From Siphlonurus alternatus (Eukaryota; Arthropoda; Insecta; Ephemeroptera; Siphlonuridae), in NCBI GenBank assembly GCA_949825025.1, contig OX463778.1, forward strand, positions 7,802,733 through 7,866,732: 64,000 nucleotides of DNA. Reading direction: 5' to 3'. The notes beneath the pieces are model-generated. The model had not been told where the DNA came from and ran no database searches. It saw only the letters and a list, made by a program, of their open reading frames with translations. Numbering within the stretch: the stretch's first letter is position 1; the number at the start of each line of letters is the position of its first letter. A program made the position numbers and the translations under genes. Below are positions 24,501-33,770 of this stretch, in pieces.

Positions 24501-27500
24501 CTCTATGTCGTCTAATTTTTAGTCCGAGGTTCATCCATCAAATCAGATCTGCGCTCAGTGGCTCCTTCTATAATATTGGTCTCCATCGGCTTATGGGAAA
24601 CAGCCGAAACACATTATATACCCTCGTGTCTCTTGCAAACCAACACTATTAATAGTGTAACATTTAAGCTATCTGGTGGTGTACGAGCATCTATCGGTTA
24701 ATATCGGTATTTAATTGTGTTTTATTGCATATATTATAGAAGCAAAATCGTCCATGCATAGTTGAAAAATTACGTCTTCAACTCATCCTTTACACGTCTA
24801 AACCTAATCTTTTAACCTCGAAAACACATCTTATTTCCTCTTCGCTCAAAGTGAGGATGAAATGAAGAAAATATTTCTAATATTTTAAATTCAAGAAGAG
24901 GAATAAAGACGTAATCTCGTCTTTTTCCCTCTAAAATGGTGCAAAATAAGAAAAATTAGACGGGAGGAGATAAAATTAGAAATTTATTTCAACTCAGGGT
25001 AGCACACAAGTTTGATGAAAAATTATACTCCTCTACATGAATAGTTCAAACATTATTCGTAACACGTGCAGGTAAAGTAACGATGATAAAATGTTGTCGG
25101 GGCGCGGCGGTCCCCACGTGTTCACGTAACCATGGCAACGTCAGCAGGTGTGACACGTTGAGGTGTTCTCGGAACGAGCGGTCAAGCCCGACCGTTCGAT
25201 CAATGCCATCACGACAATTACTACTCCCTAACGATACGCTCCAATGCACCGAACTGTGCAGCACGTACTGCACTTTTTTATTATATCGTAATATTTTTTA
25301 TTGTTGTACGGTCGTCGCTTCGGAAAATTTCCCTTTACAGCCTTGTTAATCTCAATGCTTCGTAAGAATAACACTGGGTGTGGTGATTAACATTAACAAG
25401 GCTGCAATTGGGAAGTTTTCCAAGGCAACGAGGGTACTTTATGTTGTTTTTGTATGAAAACGCAATTGGAAACAGTCTAGAAAACTAAAAAAATTTAATA
25501 TTACACCCAATTACATAGATGAGGTCTAACTTTAAGCAAGGTCTAAGTTTGTAAGTTCAGCCTAGATTAAAGTTAGACATCATGTATGAAATTGAGTATA
25601 AGAGTTTCGTGAATTACCCTGCAATGCATATTTTAACCTACGGTATTTATCTGAATAAAGGAACAGTGGAAACTCAGCATAGAGCGTCAGCATTTTTATT
25701 TTTGTCATGAAAATTCAAGTGAAAGTTTGTTATATTTTAAAATTTTCAATGATTTTGGTCATATCGGAAACTTAACGGGGAAAAAATGTAAGCGGAACTA
25801 CGGCTTTATGATTCTCGATCTCGTTACATGATTTTACCTAGGAACTGTGTTAAAGCTTTTTTTTGTGTTAACAAATTTGATTTTTGACATTCACAAAATA
25901 TTAAATTATTTTACAGATAGGAGACGTGATTTTTAAAAAAACAGTAAAATATTATATCGTCCCTCGTCTGCAATAATGATCATGCAAGCTGCTATTTTAG
26001 GTGAGGGAAATTATGAGCTTTATTTTCTAGTGATGTACAGCTCATAATGGACAATTTGCATGACATTTTTTTATTGCAGAAATGGATAGAGGGTGCAAAG
26101 TTATGTTACTCTGAATTTTTTCAGATTTTTTAGAGACCGTGAACTATTTTTAAAAAATTATTGAAAGTCGATTTTATGACGTCACGAGGAGTCTGTCCTT
26201 AGCGCTAAACGCCCGTGACGTCATAAAACTGACTTTCAATAATTTTTTAAAAATAGTTCCCACTCTCAAAAAAATCTGAAAAAATTCAGAGTAACATAAT
26301 TTGGTACCCTCTATCCATTTCTGTAATAAAAAAATTTCATGCAAATTGTCAATTACGCTTACCTGAAATAGCAGACAGCTTATTATTACAACGAAATCGC
26401 ACGTACATGGTAAGATTATTCCGGACGAGGGACGATATAATATTAATAAATTATCAAATTTTTATTTTGTATAACAAAGAAATTATAACTGTATTACACA
26501 CGTGTATGTACCATATAACAAGTATTAAAAAACAATCGAAGGTGGTCTTTACCGAGAACCGAAAAGTTGGTAAATTATTCAACAGTCGGCTACCGTGTAG
26601 AGAATAACCAATCACAGTACAATGGGCTGTGAAAAAAGTTGACGAGCGCATGTCGAAAAAAGCGTAACAAAGTTGTTGAGACAAAAAAGTGATTGCTCTC
26701 CTTGGTATGATAGCGCGCGGTGAAAGGCGGGCCTTTGTGGCACGTAGTAGCACATTCGACATGGACGAAATTTATTATATATGAACCACCCTTTTAACAT
26801 TGAGTTCTGGCTTAGGAAACAAATCAACTTTTCGGACAAGGTGCACCGGTCTGGATCTTTTACTTTAGCAAAGAAAGTTCCTGAAAATGTACATCGGGAT
26901 TTCTGATATTTCAAATAAAGATTGGAGGAATCTATCCAATGAATTTCCGCGTTTATGAAACTGACGTATACATCATTAAACATCTCTTTCCAAGATCATT
27001 AAAGCTAGAGCCCTACGTGTCTTATGTCAAGAAATTTGATTGAGTTTCGCGGGTTTGATAATGGTGCCGCTAGTGAAGCACAAATATTTCTTATAATCTC
27101 TGATCCCTTTACTTATATTTTTGTCATTTTCTAATTTTCACCGATCGAGGTAAACTTTTCAACTCTTAAGGCTTCTTTCACAATCACGCAGCAACGCTTT
27201 TGCAAAAAAATCAAGCTCCACTTACGGCGGTACATTTGTTGCGGCATGTTTTTGCAAAAATATCAGACTATGTGAAACGAACTTTGCTGGTAACAACAAT
27301 GTCAGGACTTAATACATACATTATGGTATACATTGTTAAATTAGGTACTAAAAATGTCTTTCTGTCTTTCGCGTCCAACGATTTTAATTCATTGTCATCA
27401 GATAATAATCAGAGATACAATTATATATGTAAGTCAATATTTTAATTTTTATTACAAATTTACGTATCAAAACTCAATCAAATTTAACACACAAAATTAA

Positions 27501-28621
27501 TAACACATGCGATTTTTAAACAGTAAAATATTAAAAATTGTAATTTTCTGCCTTGATTTTTTGCAAGCAGGGAGAAACAAAATTAGCAACAATATTATAT
27601 AATTTTTATATGAAACATTTCACCAATATTTAAATATTATTTTATGTGGAGATTATTTCAAAGAAAAGTATAAAAAAATGCTGGAAATAATACTTGAATA
27701 CAATAATTTAAAAACACTTATTATACATTTTTATATTTATTTTTCTTAAAGATAAAAAAAAACACATGCATAAAAAATATTTATACCGTCTGTAATATAT
27801 AAAACGCAAACATCAAAGTAAAATTTTAAACATAAAAAAAAGTTAAGTATAAAAAAAAAATCTTCAGTCGCTGTTCAAATGTTTAGCTGCTGCATCATGC
27901 AATGAATGAATGAGGTTTGAAAACTACTTATAAAAAATTACAGTGGGAAAAGGGGTTTTATTGATTCAAGTTTTGCTGTGGTAGCAAAAGCGACATCATT
28001 TAATAAAAAAAAAAGTTACATTAGTTAGCATGATATATAATGAGATTGATTTTGCCTTGTTCTCATACAGTAATGATTTGACAGTCAGTAGAGGTCTCAA
28101 AAGTTACTCGCCAGATGCCAGACATACAAAAAACTGGGCTTTGCCGCTGTTCTCCCATTGCTGGAGGCTAACACCGCCATTCTACCAGATCTCACGCCCT
28201 CAAGCTACAAAAACAATATATAAAAAAATAATATTATAAATTACTTACCTAACAAATAATTGTTCTTGATTATTTACACGCCAAGATACAACTGTAGCAC
28301 CTAAAAATAAAGAAATAAAATTCAAAAATCACATTATATTTCCCCAAACGTCTATCAAAACATAAAAAATCGGAGCATCGTTTTTATCAAAAAATACATT
28401 ATGGCGTATCATGTAGTGGGCATGACTTGAAATGTAAAATCCTGTTTTTAAGATTTTAACATTAATACTAAATACTTTAACATATAATTTATACATTTTT
28501 ATATTCATTTAACATTCATAAACATTAAAAACACATTAATTAGCGTCTTACCGTGCAAGTTTATTGTGCAAGTTGTATTGTTTCCCCTGTCTAATACTAC
28601 AACACTCGTAGCTGCTGCCAT
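15747..28621 (-). CDS. Glucose-6-phosphate 1-epimerase-like protein (aldose epimerase family, YeaD type), 7 exons
   Basis: Seven exons join in phase to 278 codons: 28552-28621, 28249-28300, 21337-21395, 19577-19733, 17783-17963, 17016-17172 and 15747-15907. Every junction has GT...AG. The family interconverts the alpha and beta anomers of hexose 6-phosphates in the cytosol; the protein shows no signal peptide or membrane segment. Family landmarks in order are LDRGN near the start, GATVVSW, QAVFDGKKAIRGGIP, FGEWNYGPQHGFAR (H72), LLHTYFKVPD (H149), VTIGEWTDRIY, VVWNPWIEKA and MVCVESGHV (E253). The two His and the Glu correspond to the usual catalytic residues of the family. The length is normal, so the gene looks complete and intact. 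The ATG at 28621 lies just before conserved sequence. Exons 1-2 are AT-rich while exons 4-7 have high third-position GC. Assignment to the family is firm; substrate is by family analogy. Confidence 0.9.
15908..17015 (-). other. Epimerase intron 6, containing a family-B MITE and a TA microsatellite
   Basis: GT (after 17016) to AG (before 15907). It contains copy B3 (16124-16515) and a TA repeat at about 16882-16900. No other gene was seen. Confidence 0.7.
16124..16515. mobile_element. Foldback MITE, family B (copy B3)
   Basis: GGGTAAGATAACACGAAACA is preceded by TTAA (16120-16123). The right end is inverted (TTACTC) and followed by TTAA (16516-16519). The arms are very similar to B2, with the same loop GGGCTTTCCCATGGAGAC. 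Confidence 0.8.
17173..17782 (-). other. Epimerase intron 5 with a tetranucleotide microsatellite
   Basis: The intron has GT/AG ends. Bases about 17331-17509 are an (AAAT)n/(GAAT)n tract of roughly 180 bases with an inner block of pure GAAT units. Confidence 0.7.
17331..17509. repeat. Microsatellite (AAAT)n with internal (GAAT)n
   Basis: The array is tetranucleotide: AAAT units, then about 12 GAAT units, then AAAT units again, showing a spread point mutation within the repeat. Confidence 0.9.
18178..18374. repeat. MITE family C, copy 1
   Basis: The ends are inverted: ATATCGTCCCTTGTCCGCAA at the left and ...GGACGAGGGACGATAT at the right. Inner arms with TTTTCAGGTGATTGCA/CTCACCTGAAAATAGCAG also fold back. 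A second copy is at about 25953-26438. Confidence 0.7.
18399..18584. mobile_element. hAT-like MITE with 8-bp target duplication
   Basis: The ends are CAGGCGCGGACCC...GGATCCGCGCCTG, the common hAT-type terminal sequence. It is flanked by ATCACGGG on the left and ATCACAGG on the right (7 of 8 match), and an 8-bp duplication is the hAT hallmark. The inside holds G-runs and a TA microsatellite (about 18506-18533). No transposase is present. Confidence 0.75.
18850..19130. repeat. Degenerate family-A-like hairpin element
   Basis: Blocks AAGGGTGCCAAATTATATGC, CCTTAATAAAAGGATAG, GCCACGTCCCCTGGAG and its inverted counterpart match the 58.7-kb family-A copy. The ends are blurred. Confidence 0.45.
19791..20445. 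repeat. Family-A hairpin MITE inserted inside another family-A MITE
   Basis: A left half (19791 to about 19926) is followed by a complete copy (about 19927-20272, GAGTATCGACCTC...GAGGTCGATACTC with CGTGACGTCACG in the middle). A right half of the outer copy (20273-20445) ends the block. The layout is self-nesting of one family. Confidence 0.75.
20644..20783. repeat. Palindromic MITE, family D (copy D2)
   Basis: TACACTCCTCGCCTC...GAGGCGAGGAGTGTA with inner CTTGTTAATCACCATGCC. TA at both ends suggests a Tc1/mariner-type target. Confidence 0.7.
22044..22187. repeat. Foldback element, family K
   Basis: AAGGGGCATTCACAAAG...CTTTGTGAATGCCCCTT with arms continuing through AAGGCCACATTTAAGGCTCG and its complement. 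About 144 bases, non-coding. Confidence 0.75.
22288..22418. repeat. Foldback element, family G (copy 2), two CRE octamers
   Basis: TATAGTTCTC...GAGAACTATA at the ends, GGTGTGACGTCACG and CGTGACGTCAAACC inside. Related to the element at 59423-59531. Confidence 0.65.
24284..24377. repeat. 47-bp tandem duplication
   Basis: Two consecutive copies of a 47-base unit beginning GACTTCATAATTTTGTATAC and ending in a T-run plus CTATC. The copies are identical as far as I can see, so the duplication is recent. Confidence 0.85.
24759..24999. repeat. Dispersed repeat, family L (copy 1)
   Basis: TAGTTGAAAAATTACGTCTT...TTATTTCAACTCAGG. Shared inner blocks are CTCATCCTTTACACGTCTAA, AACACATCTTATTTCC and CTCTAAAATGGTGCAAAAT. 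Other copies are at 33611-33770 (truncated) and 39043-39303. Confidence 0.75.
25126..25139. promoter_or_regulatory. Perfect RFX X-box in epimerase intron 2
   Basis: GTAACCATGGCAAC fits the RFX consensus exactly. It lies in a CpG-rich patch (about 25095-25210) together with an E-box CACGTG. It may mark an intronic promoter or enhancer; no transcript start is visible. Confidence 0.5.
25306..25437. repeat. Palindromic MITE, family D (copy D3)
   Basis: TACGGTCGTCGCTTCGGAAA...CAAGGCAACGAGGGTA with inner CAGCCTTGTTAATC and GATTAACATTAACAAGGCTG. Confidence 0.7.
25953..26438. repeat. MITE family C (copy 2) interrupted by a family-A MITE
   Basis: The outer ends TATATCGTCCCTCGTC and GACGAGGGACGATATA are inverted. 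Between its arms sits family-A copy A5 (26048-26351). Confidence 0.75.
26048..26351. repeat. Hairpin MITE, family A (copy A5)
   Basis: TGGACAATTTGCATGACATT..., TTTTATTGCAGAAATGGATA and the inverted right arm with two TGACGTCA octamers at the centre (about 26174 and 26215). It is nested in family C. Confidence 0.8.
28301..28551 (-). other. Epimerase intron 1
   Basis: GTAAGA donor after exon 1 and TTTTTAG acceptor before exon 2, 251 bases, AT-rich, no inserted element recognised. Confidence 0.8.
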
Positions 28622-29463
28622 GTTTGAATTTCAGACCGCCCATTTCAAAAGTTTTTTTGGTAGGTCGCTTAAAAGTATGAGAAATTTACGTGACGCAACT
28701 GCATATATAAGCTAAGGTTATGCATAAAAAACTGCAGGGAACTATAATTTATATTATTGAACATAAAATTACCCTAACATTATTATGCATCGTCTTTTTT
28801 TCCACTTTTCGTCATTACTTTCTTTATAAATTTTATATATATATGATAAATAAAAGCTATATTAAAGTACATCTTATTAATGATAATTTATATACAGATC
28901 GATATGCATTTTAATTAAGTCAATTAAAAGTCAGTACGTGTATTGCATTTAAATGTCCAAGATAGGCTTTTTTTATGTTATTTCAGCGATCGAGCGGCCC
29001 AAGCGCACACCCCTACCACCCAACTCGACGCAACCCTTTTCTTACGCATGATCGCACGGTTGCCTACATACTAACCTTGCAGGCGGACTAAAAATGGCGG
29101 CATTCAGTTTGTTATTTTAATTAATTTAATTGTTACTTTTACATAGTAGAACTTTTATTGTGTATAGTTGCATTTAAAAACAAATATAATATTAACACTT
29201 TTTAAAAAGCGTTCAAATAGTTTTTTTTTTTTTTTTAAGTACATGCATTTTTATTATTATTTATGTCCCCATGGCATACAGAGAATCTTAAAAGGTTTTT
29301 TTCCCAGAGCAGGCGTTTCCTGAAAATTGAAATGTGCATTGGGCAATATGTCATGGGCCAGGTCATGGCGGGACTATAGTCTTTGCGTTAATTCTCATCG
29401 GGAAAAATGCCTAAAAACATGCAACCTTCTTGTCTTAATAATAACTCAATGAACCATGAACCA
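28622..29463. other. Epimerase upstream region
   Basis: This is the 5' flank of the minus-strand epimerase gene. A less AT-rich block at about 28985-29110 carries AAAAATGGCGGC (29090-29101), a good YY1-type site, and could be promoter sequence shared with a divergent plus-strand transcript. No first exon is clear on that side. Confidence 0.35.
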
Positions 29464-29622
29464 TAATATATATATATATATATATATTATATTATATTAT
29501 ATTATATTATATTATATTATATTATATTATATTATATTATATTATATTATATTATATTATATTATATTATATTATATTATATTATATTATATTATATTAT
29601 ATTATATTATATTATATTATAT
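29464..29622. repeat. (TA)n then (ATTAT)n microsatellite
   Basis: About 20 bases of TA repeat are followed by some 26 units of the pentamer ATTAT without visible interruption. The 90-codon frame across it (YIILY repeats) is an artefact. Confidence 0.95.
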
Positions 29623-29712
29623 ATTCTGCATGGTAAAAATTGTATATTTATATACTTTCACCAATGCAGTATATTTGGTAATTCAGGTGAGGATCCAGAA
29701 CCAAATTGGAAA

Positions 29713-30030
29713 TGGACAACATACATGAAATTTTTTTATTGCAGAATTGGATAGAGGGTGCAAAGTTATGCTACCCTGATTTTTTTTTTCAGATTTTTTA
29801 GAGCCCGGGAACTATTTTTAAAAATTTACTGAAAGTTCTTTTCGTGACAGCACGAGACGCCGCTCCTTAAGAAAAAGATAGGACTTGCCGCCTCGTGACG
29901 TCACAAAAAGGACTTTCAATGAATTTTCAAATATATATATATATATATAGTTCCCGGGCTCTAAAAAATCTGAAAAAATTCACAGTACCATATTTTTACC
30001 CCTTCTTTCGATTAAGCCACTAAAATTTTC
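29713..30030. repeat. Hairpin MITE, family A (copy A6)
   Basis: TGGACAACATACATGAAATT at the left, TATTGCAGAATTGGATAGAG, GAGCCCGGGAAC, centre CTCCTTAAGAAAAAGATAGG, then the inverted arm. The right end decays. This copy lacks the B insertion and shows the empty TTAA site. Confidence 0.75.
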
Positions 30031-31852
30031 ACGTTCTAATATCTCATTATACGACTATTTAATAATATAATAATAATTATATATATATATTATGCTAAAA
30101 AAAAGTGTCATCATCGATCAGTAGATAACTTTAAGTAAATTATTTATAAAGAGAAAGTGAAATTGTAATTTTGAAAATACTCAGCCTATATTTGGAGTAA
30201 TTTATTTGTTTTTTATTAAATTTGTTTCTTTATTTTTCATTATTAATTATTAGAGTGTATTATAGAGTGTATTATATAGAGTGAAAGTGGCACTTAATTA
30301 TCATACACAGAAATATATTAATGCGTAACATTAATTTTAATTTTATTGTGACATAATGACTGGACGGTGTGCCTTATGAACATCATTGTGTTTTATCATT
30401 CACGACCGGCAGCTTCTATAATATAATTAATTAATTATAATATATACTACCATACTACCTGCTGTCATAATGCAGCAGGATTGTAAATTTCTCATACTTG
30501 TAAAGATTTTATGACGAGGAATGAAGAATAACAAGCTCGAAGTAAAGATCTTCGGCAGTATAAAAAAATAGACAATGCTCGAGTTTATTTAGAAATAAAT
30601 TGCTTCGTAACTCACTAATACATGCTTGATACGTGTAAAACTTGTGTGCTCAAATCGCAACAAAAGTTGACAATTTGGAATAACATGAAATGTGTTTATT
30701 TTTTGGATTGGTGCGTATTCCAATTTATAGTTTCATATTCAAGTTTAGATTCCTTGAAAATGAAATTGAACATCGCAAACGTTTCACATTCCAAAAGTGG
30801 AATGAACAGACGCTGAGAAAACGCGAAGAGAGTAGAGGGGCGTTTTGTTAGCTGTCATTAATCTAAACGAAAATACACACTTATCAACGTACTTTTTGTA
30901 TGGGTGACAAACGTTATCAAGCACATGTGCTATAAATTTAAAAAATGTTAAAATTTGGTGGTAAAAATGACGCAAGTGCGAGTTATAAGTGTACAGTTCG
31001 TCTTTTGGAAGACACTGAAGTTGTGGAGTGCGAATTTCAGGTGAGCTCATTTATAACAATTATTCGTAAAAAAAAAATTGTATTTTTTATATAATATATA
31101 AAAAAAAATTAATAATTTTTTATCGTCGAATCAAAACAATAATACAATGTAGTTTAATATAGAAACATATTTCAGAGCACATAAAAAAATAATAATTTGC
31201 TATAACAACAATTTATACTTCCGATTTATACAGTCATACTCCTACGCACGCCCCTAAAGCCTAAAGTGCTTCCTGTATTTTGCGATAATATCATCATATA
31301 TTATATCAAAATCCGCTATAAAAATAAAGCAATTAATAATATTTTCTTAACCATATAATATATATACTAAGAAATTATTTTCTTTTGTTATATATAATAT
31401 AATAATAAACAAAAAATATTCTCGGAAATTAATTTTTGTGTTAAAACCATGAAATTAAAATAATAATAATAAATTTCTTTGTATTTATATCGATATTATA
31501 TTATTTTTAACGAATTAATTAAAAAATTATAGAATATAATTACAATTTACAATTAAACAATAGAGTTCAATGTCCTATCCTGGAAGTTATGCTTCCTGCT
31601 ATACCACGCGTCATGAACGGTTGCCTATGTAGCCAGGGGTTTTGACACCACACGGCACACGCAACGTGCGAGTGATTTTTGCCGGAGGGCGCGATGAAAT
31701 CACCGCATACAAAAAGTAGTTGCATCTGCCAAGGTTGCATGACTTGCAGCAGACTACTCGCATCGCTGCCCACCGAGTGACGTCATCACAACTATTAAAT
31801 ATCAAAAAAATTATATGAGTACAGCAATGGATAAAGTTAATACAACTTATAA
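30031..31852. other. AT-rich spacer; GC-richer patch at 31580-31795
   Basis: No gene is supported. The patch at 31580-31795 has a CRE (about 31780) and no recognisable protein in any frame. The rest is AT-rich simple sequence. Confidence 0.35.
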
Positions 31853-31976
31853 TACAGTCGTCGCTTTGAAAAATTTTACTCTTGCAGCCTTGTTAATCAC
31901 CATGCTCCGTGTTATTCTTACGGGAAATGGTGATTAACAAGGCTGCAAAGGGAAATTTTCTGAGGTGACGACTGTA
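31853..31976. repeat. Palindromic MITE, family D (copy D4, best preserved)
   Basis: TACAGTCGTCGCTTTG...GAGGTGACGACTGTA, 124 bases. The arms are nearly perfect through CAGCCTTGTTAATCACCAT, and the loop is around CCGTGTTATTCTTACGG. TA flanks suggest Tc1/mariner-type mobilisation. Confidence 0.8.
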
Positions 31977-32907
31977 CTTGCAATTGTATTAAAATAATAA
32001 TATTACTGTAATGTTTATTGAGCAAAACAATGTATATAATACAGTATATAATTATATACTTACATCTTACATACAACAATGCTATAGTGGGTGACTTAAA
32101 AAGTAATCTAACTAAAAAGCAAAAAAAAAGTTAAAGGTGTTTTCATATCGGAAGAATAAATTTTATGAAATTTTCCTGTCAAAACATGATGGGAAAATAT
32201 TGATTTGTATCAAATTTTTTATAAATTTACATTTTGTCCTGCATTGTATGATTTTTTTTATCTTATTTTGATAATTTGGACTTAAAATGTATTTGTCAAA
32301 TTTCTCAAGATTATTTTAAACTTTGTAACACCCTTAAAAATCGTGCTACAAATTATTTAATTCATATTTTATTGAAACGCTGTGACGTCATAGGCATGCA
32401 AATATTTAACACGCAAGTAAAATGTAAAGAGTTGCATGACTACCGGTATGACATCACATATTTTTGCAGTATGATTTTAAGGGTGTTAGAGGGTAAAAAA
32501 AAAAAAAAAAAAAAAATGAAAATATAACATAAATCGAATATCCAAATATCATAATATATGTAATGGAATTTTTTTTATCAGGTTTTCTATAATGCAATGC
32601 TAACAGCAGTGTAGTTATATCAAAGAAACAATAGCAATGTAAGTCAGGTAGTTATGAAAAACATCTGGCATTAAATGACGTCAACTGTTGAAGGTAGCTA
32701 AATTTTTTCCCTGTATTGTATTGGTGGTTTTATATAGAAGCTGCTGTTAAAAAAAGTCTACTTTAAAAAAATATCATAAATTATTAGTCGATGCCTCCTT
32801 ACGTATATAGACCATATGTTACTGTACGTAGCCAAAGTGATGTAATATTTATGAAGCTACAAAAGGAGGTGTATTTTAAATATTTATTCAGACATCACTA
32901 CGCAAAA
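31977..32907. other. Spacer with a degenerate palindrome at about 32318-32492
   Basis: TAACACCCTTAAAAATCGTG and ATGATTTTAAGGGTGTTA are inverted, enclosing a CRE at about 32383. The remainder is AT-rich without genes. Confidence 0.45.
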
Positions 32908-33230
32908 TTATCGATATTACATTTGTATCGTATTTTTTTTTAAAAGCACACAATTAAATTAAATCTAATTACAGTACTATTATATAAAAAAATAATATAA
33001 AACAATTAAGTAAAGTATAAATTAACACGTATATGTTAGAATGTTCATTTGCGTATGTAGCAAAATTATCGAATTACGTTTATTTGTATCGTATTTTTTT
33101 AAGCATACAATTAAATTAAATCTAATTACAGTATAGGTACTATATAATATAATATAAAACAATAATATAAAACAAGTAAAGTATAAATTAACACATATGT
33201 GTTAAAATGTTCATTTACGTATAATATATA
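32908..33230. repeat. Tandem duplication of about 155 bp
   Basis: Two direct copies (about 32920-33066 and 33080-33230) share TTTGTATCGTATTTTTTT, ATTAAATTAAATCTAATTAC, AAGTAAAGTATAAATTAACA and GTTCATTT. They differ by small indels. Confidence 0.75.
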
Positions 33231-33610
33231 TTATTATAGTGTGAATAAAAAAAAGGCGGGGGTTGTATATATATAAAAAAAAATGTGTGAGAGCTCTTTT
33301 GTGCAATTAGGCCTTGGGGGTAGTTAGTAAAGAGAGGGGATATGACGTCGACTGTGGTAAAATGTAGCAGTGTGCAGGGGGGTGTTTCTCGGCGCGCAGG
33401 CACGCTCGTATTGATCAGTAGAGTGGGATGGTCCATGAGATGTGCCCGTGTTGGTGGGAGGGAAAGATGTGAACGCTGCAGGGTGCAAGCTCAAGGGGCA
33501 CTTGGTCACTTTTTTAACGAGACCAAATATTGATTTTTTCATACGTTTCACACAGAATCGAATGATTTCGTATGCGTATGTAATAAAAAAAAATTAAGGA
33601 ATCAGGTATA
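33231..33610. other. GC-richer patch, no recognised gene
   Basis: Both strands are open over 33342-33551 but neither translation resembles a known family. No splice-site pair supports an exon. Confidence 0.3.
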
Positions 33611-33770
33611 CCCTAGTTGAAACATTATGTCTTCAACTCAACCTTTACACGTCTAAAACCTAATATTTTTACCTCTAAAACACATCTTATTTCCTCTTCG
33701 CTAAAAGTGAGGCTGAAATGAAGACGATATTTTTAAAATTTTGTACTATAAAATTTTATTACACGAAATC
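33611..33770. repeat. Family L repeat, truncated copy
   Basis: CTAGTTGAAACATTATGTCT... through GAAGACGATATTTT matches the left two thirds of the 24.8-kb and 39.1-kb copies. The right end is missing. Confidence 0.65.

Larger units (their letters stand above)
21396..28248 (-). other. Epimerase intron 2 (6.9 kb), MITE-rich
   Basis: This is the longest intron of the gene. It holds families K, G, L, D and C with nested A (listed separately), an X-box at 25126-25139 and a GC-rich patch at about 21640-21810 with no recognisable product. It also holds a 47-bp tandem duplication at 24284-24377. The longest frame, 26612-26983 (minus), looks spurious. Confidence 0.6.

Noticed and set aside
26612..26983. 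123-codon minus-strand frame in epimerase intron 2
   Set aside because: No domain, no splice or promoter context, and ordinary intron composition.
29456..29728. 90-codon frame with YIILY repeats
   Set aside because: It is a translation of the (ATTAT)n microsatellite and not a gene.
33215..33551. Overlapping frames on both strands at 33.2-33.5 kb
   Set aside because: A GC-richer patch opens several frames at once; none resembles a known protein.
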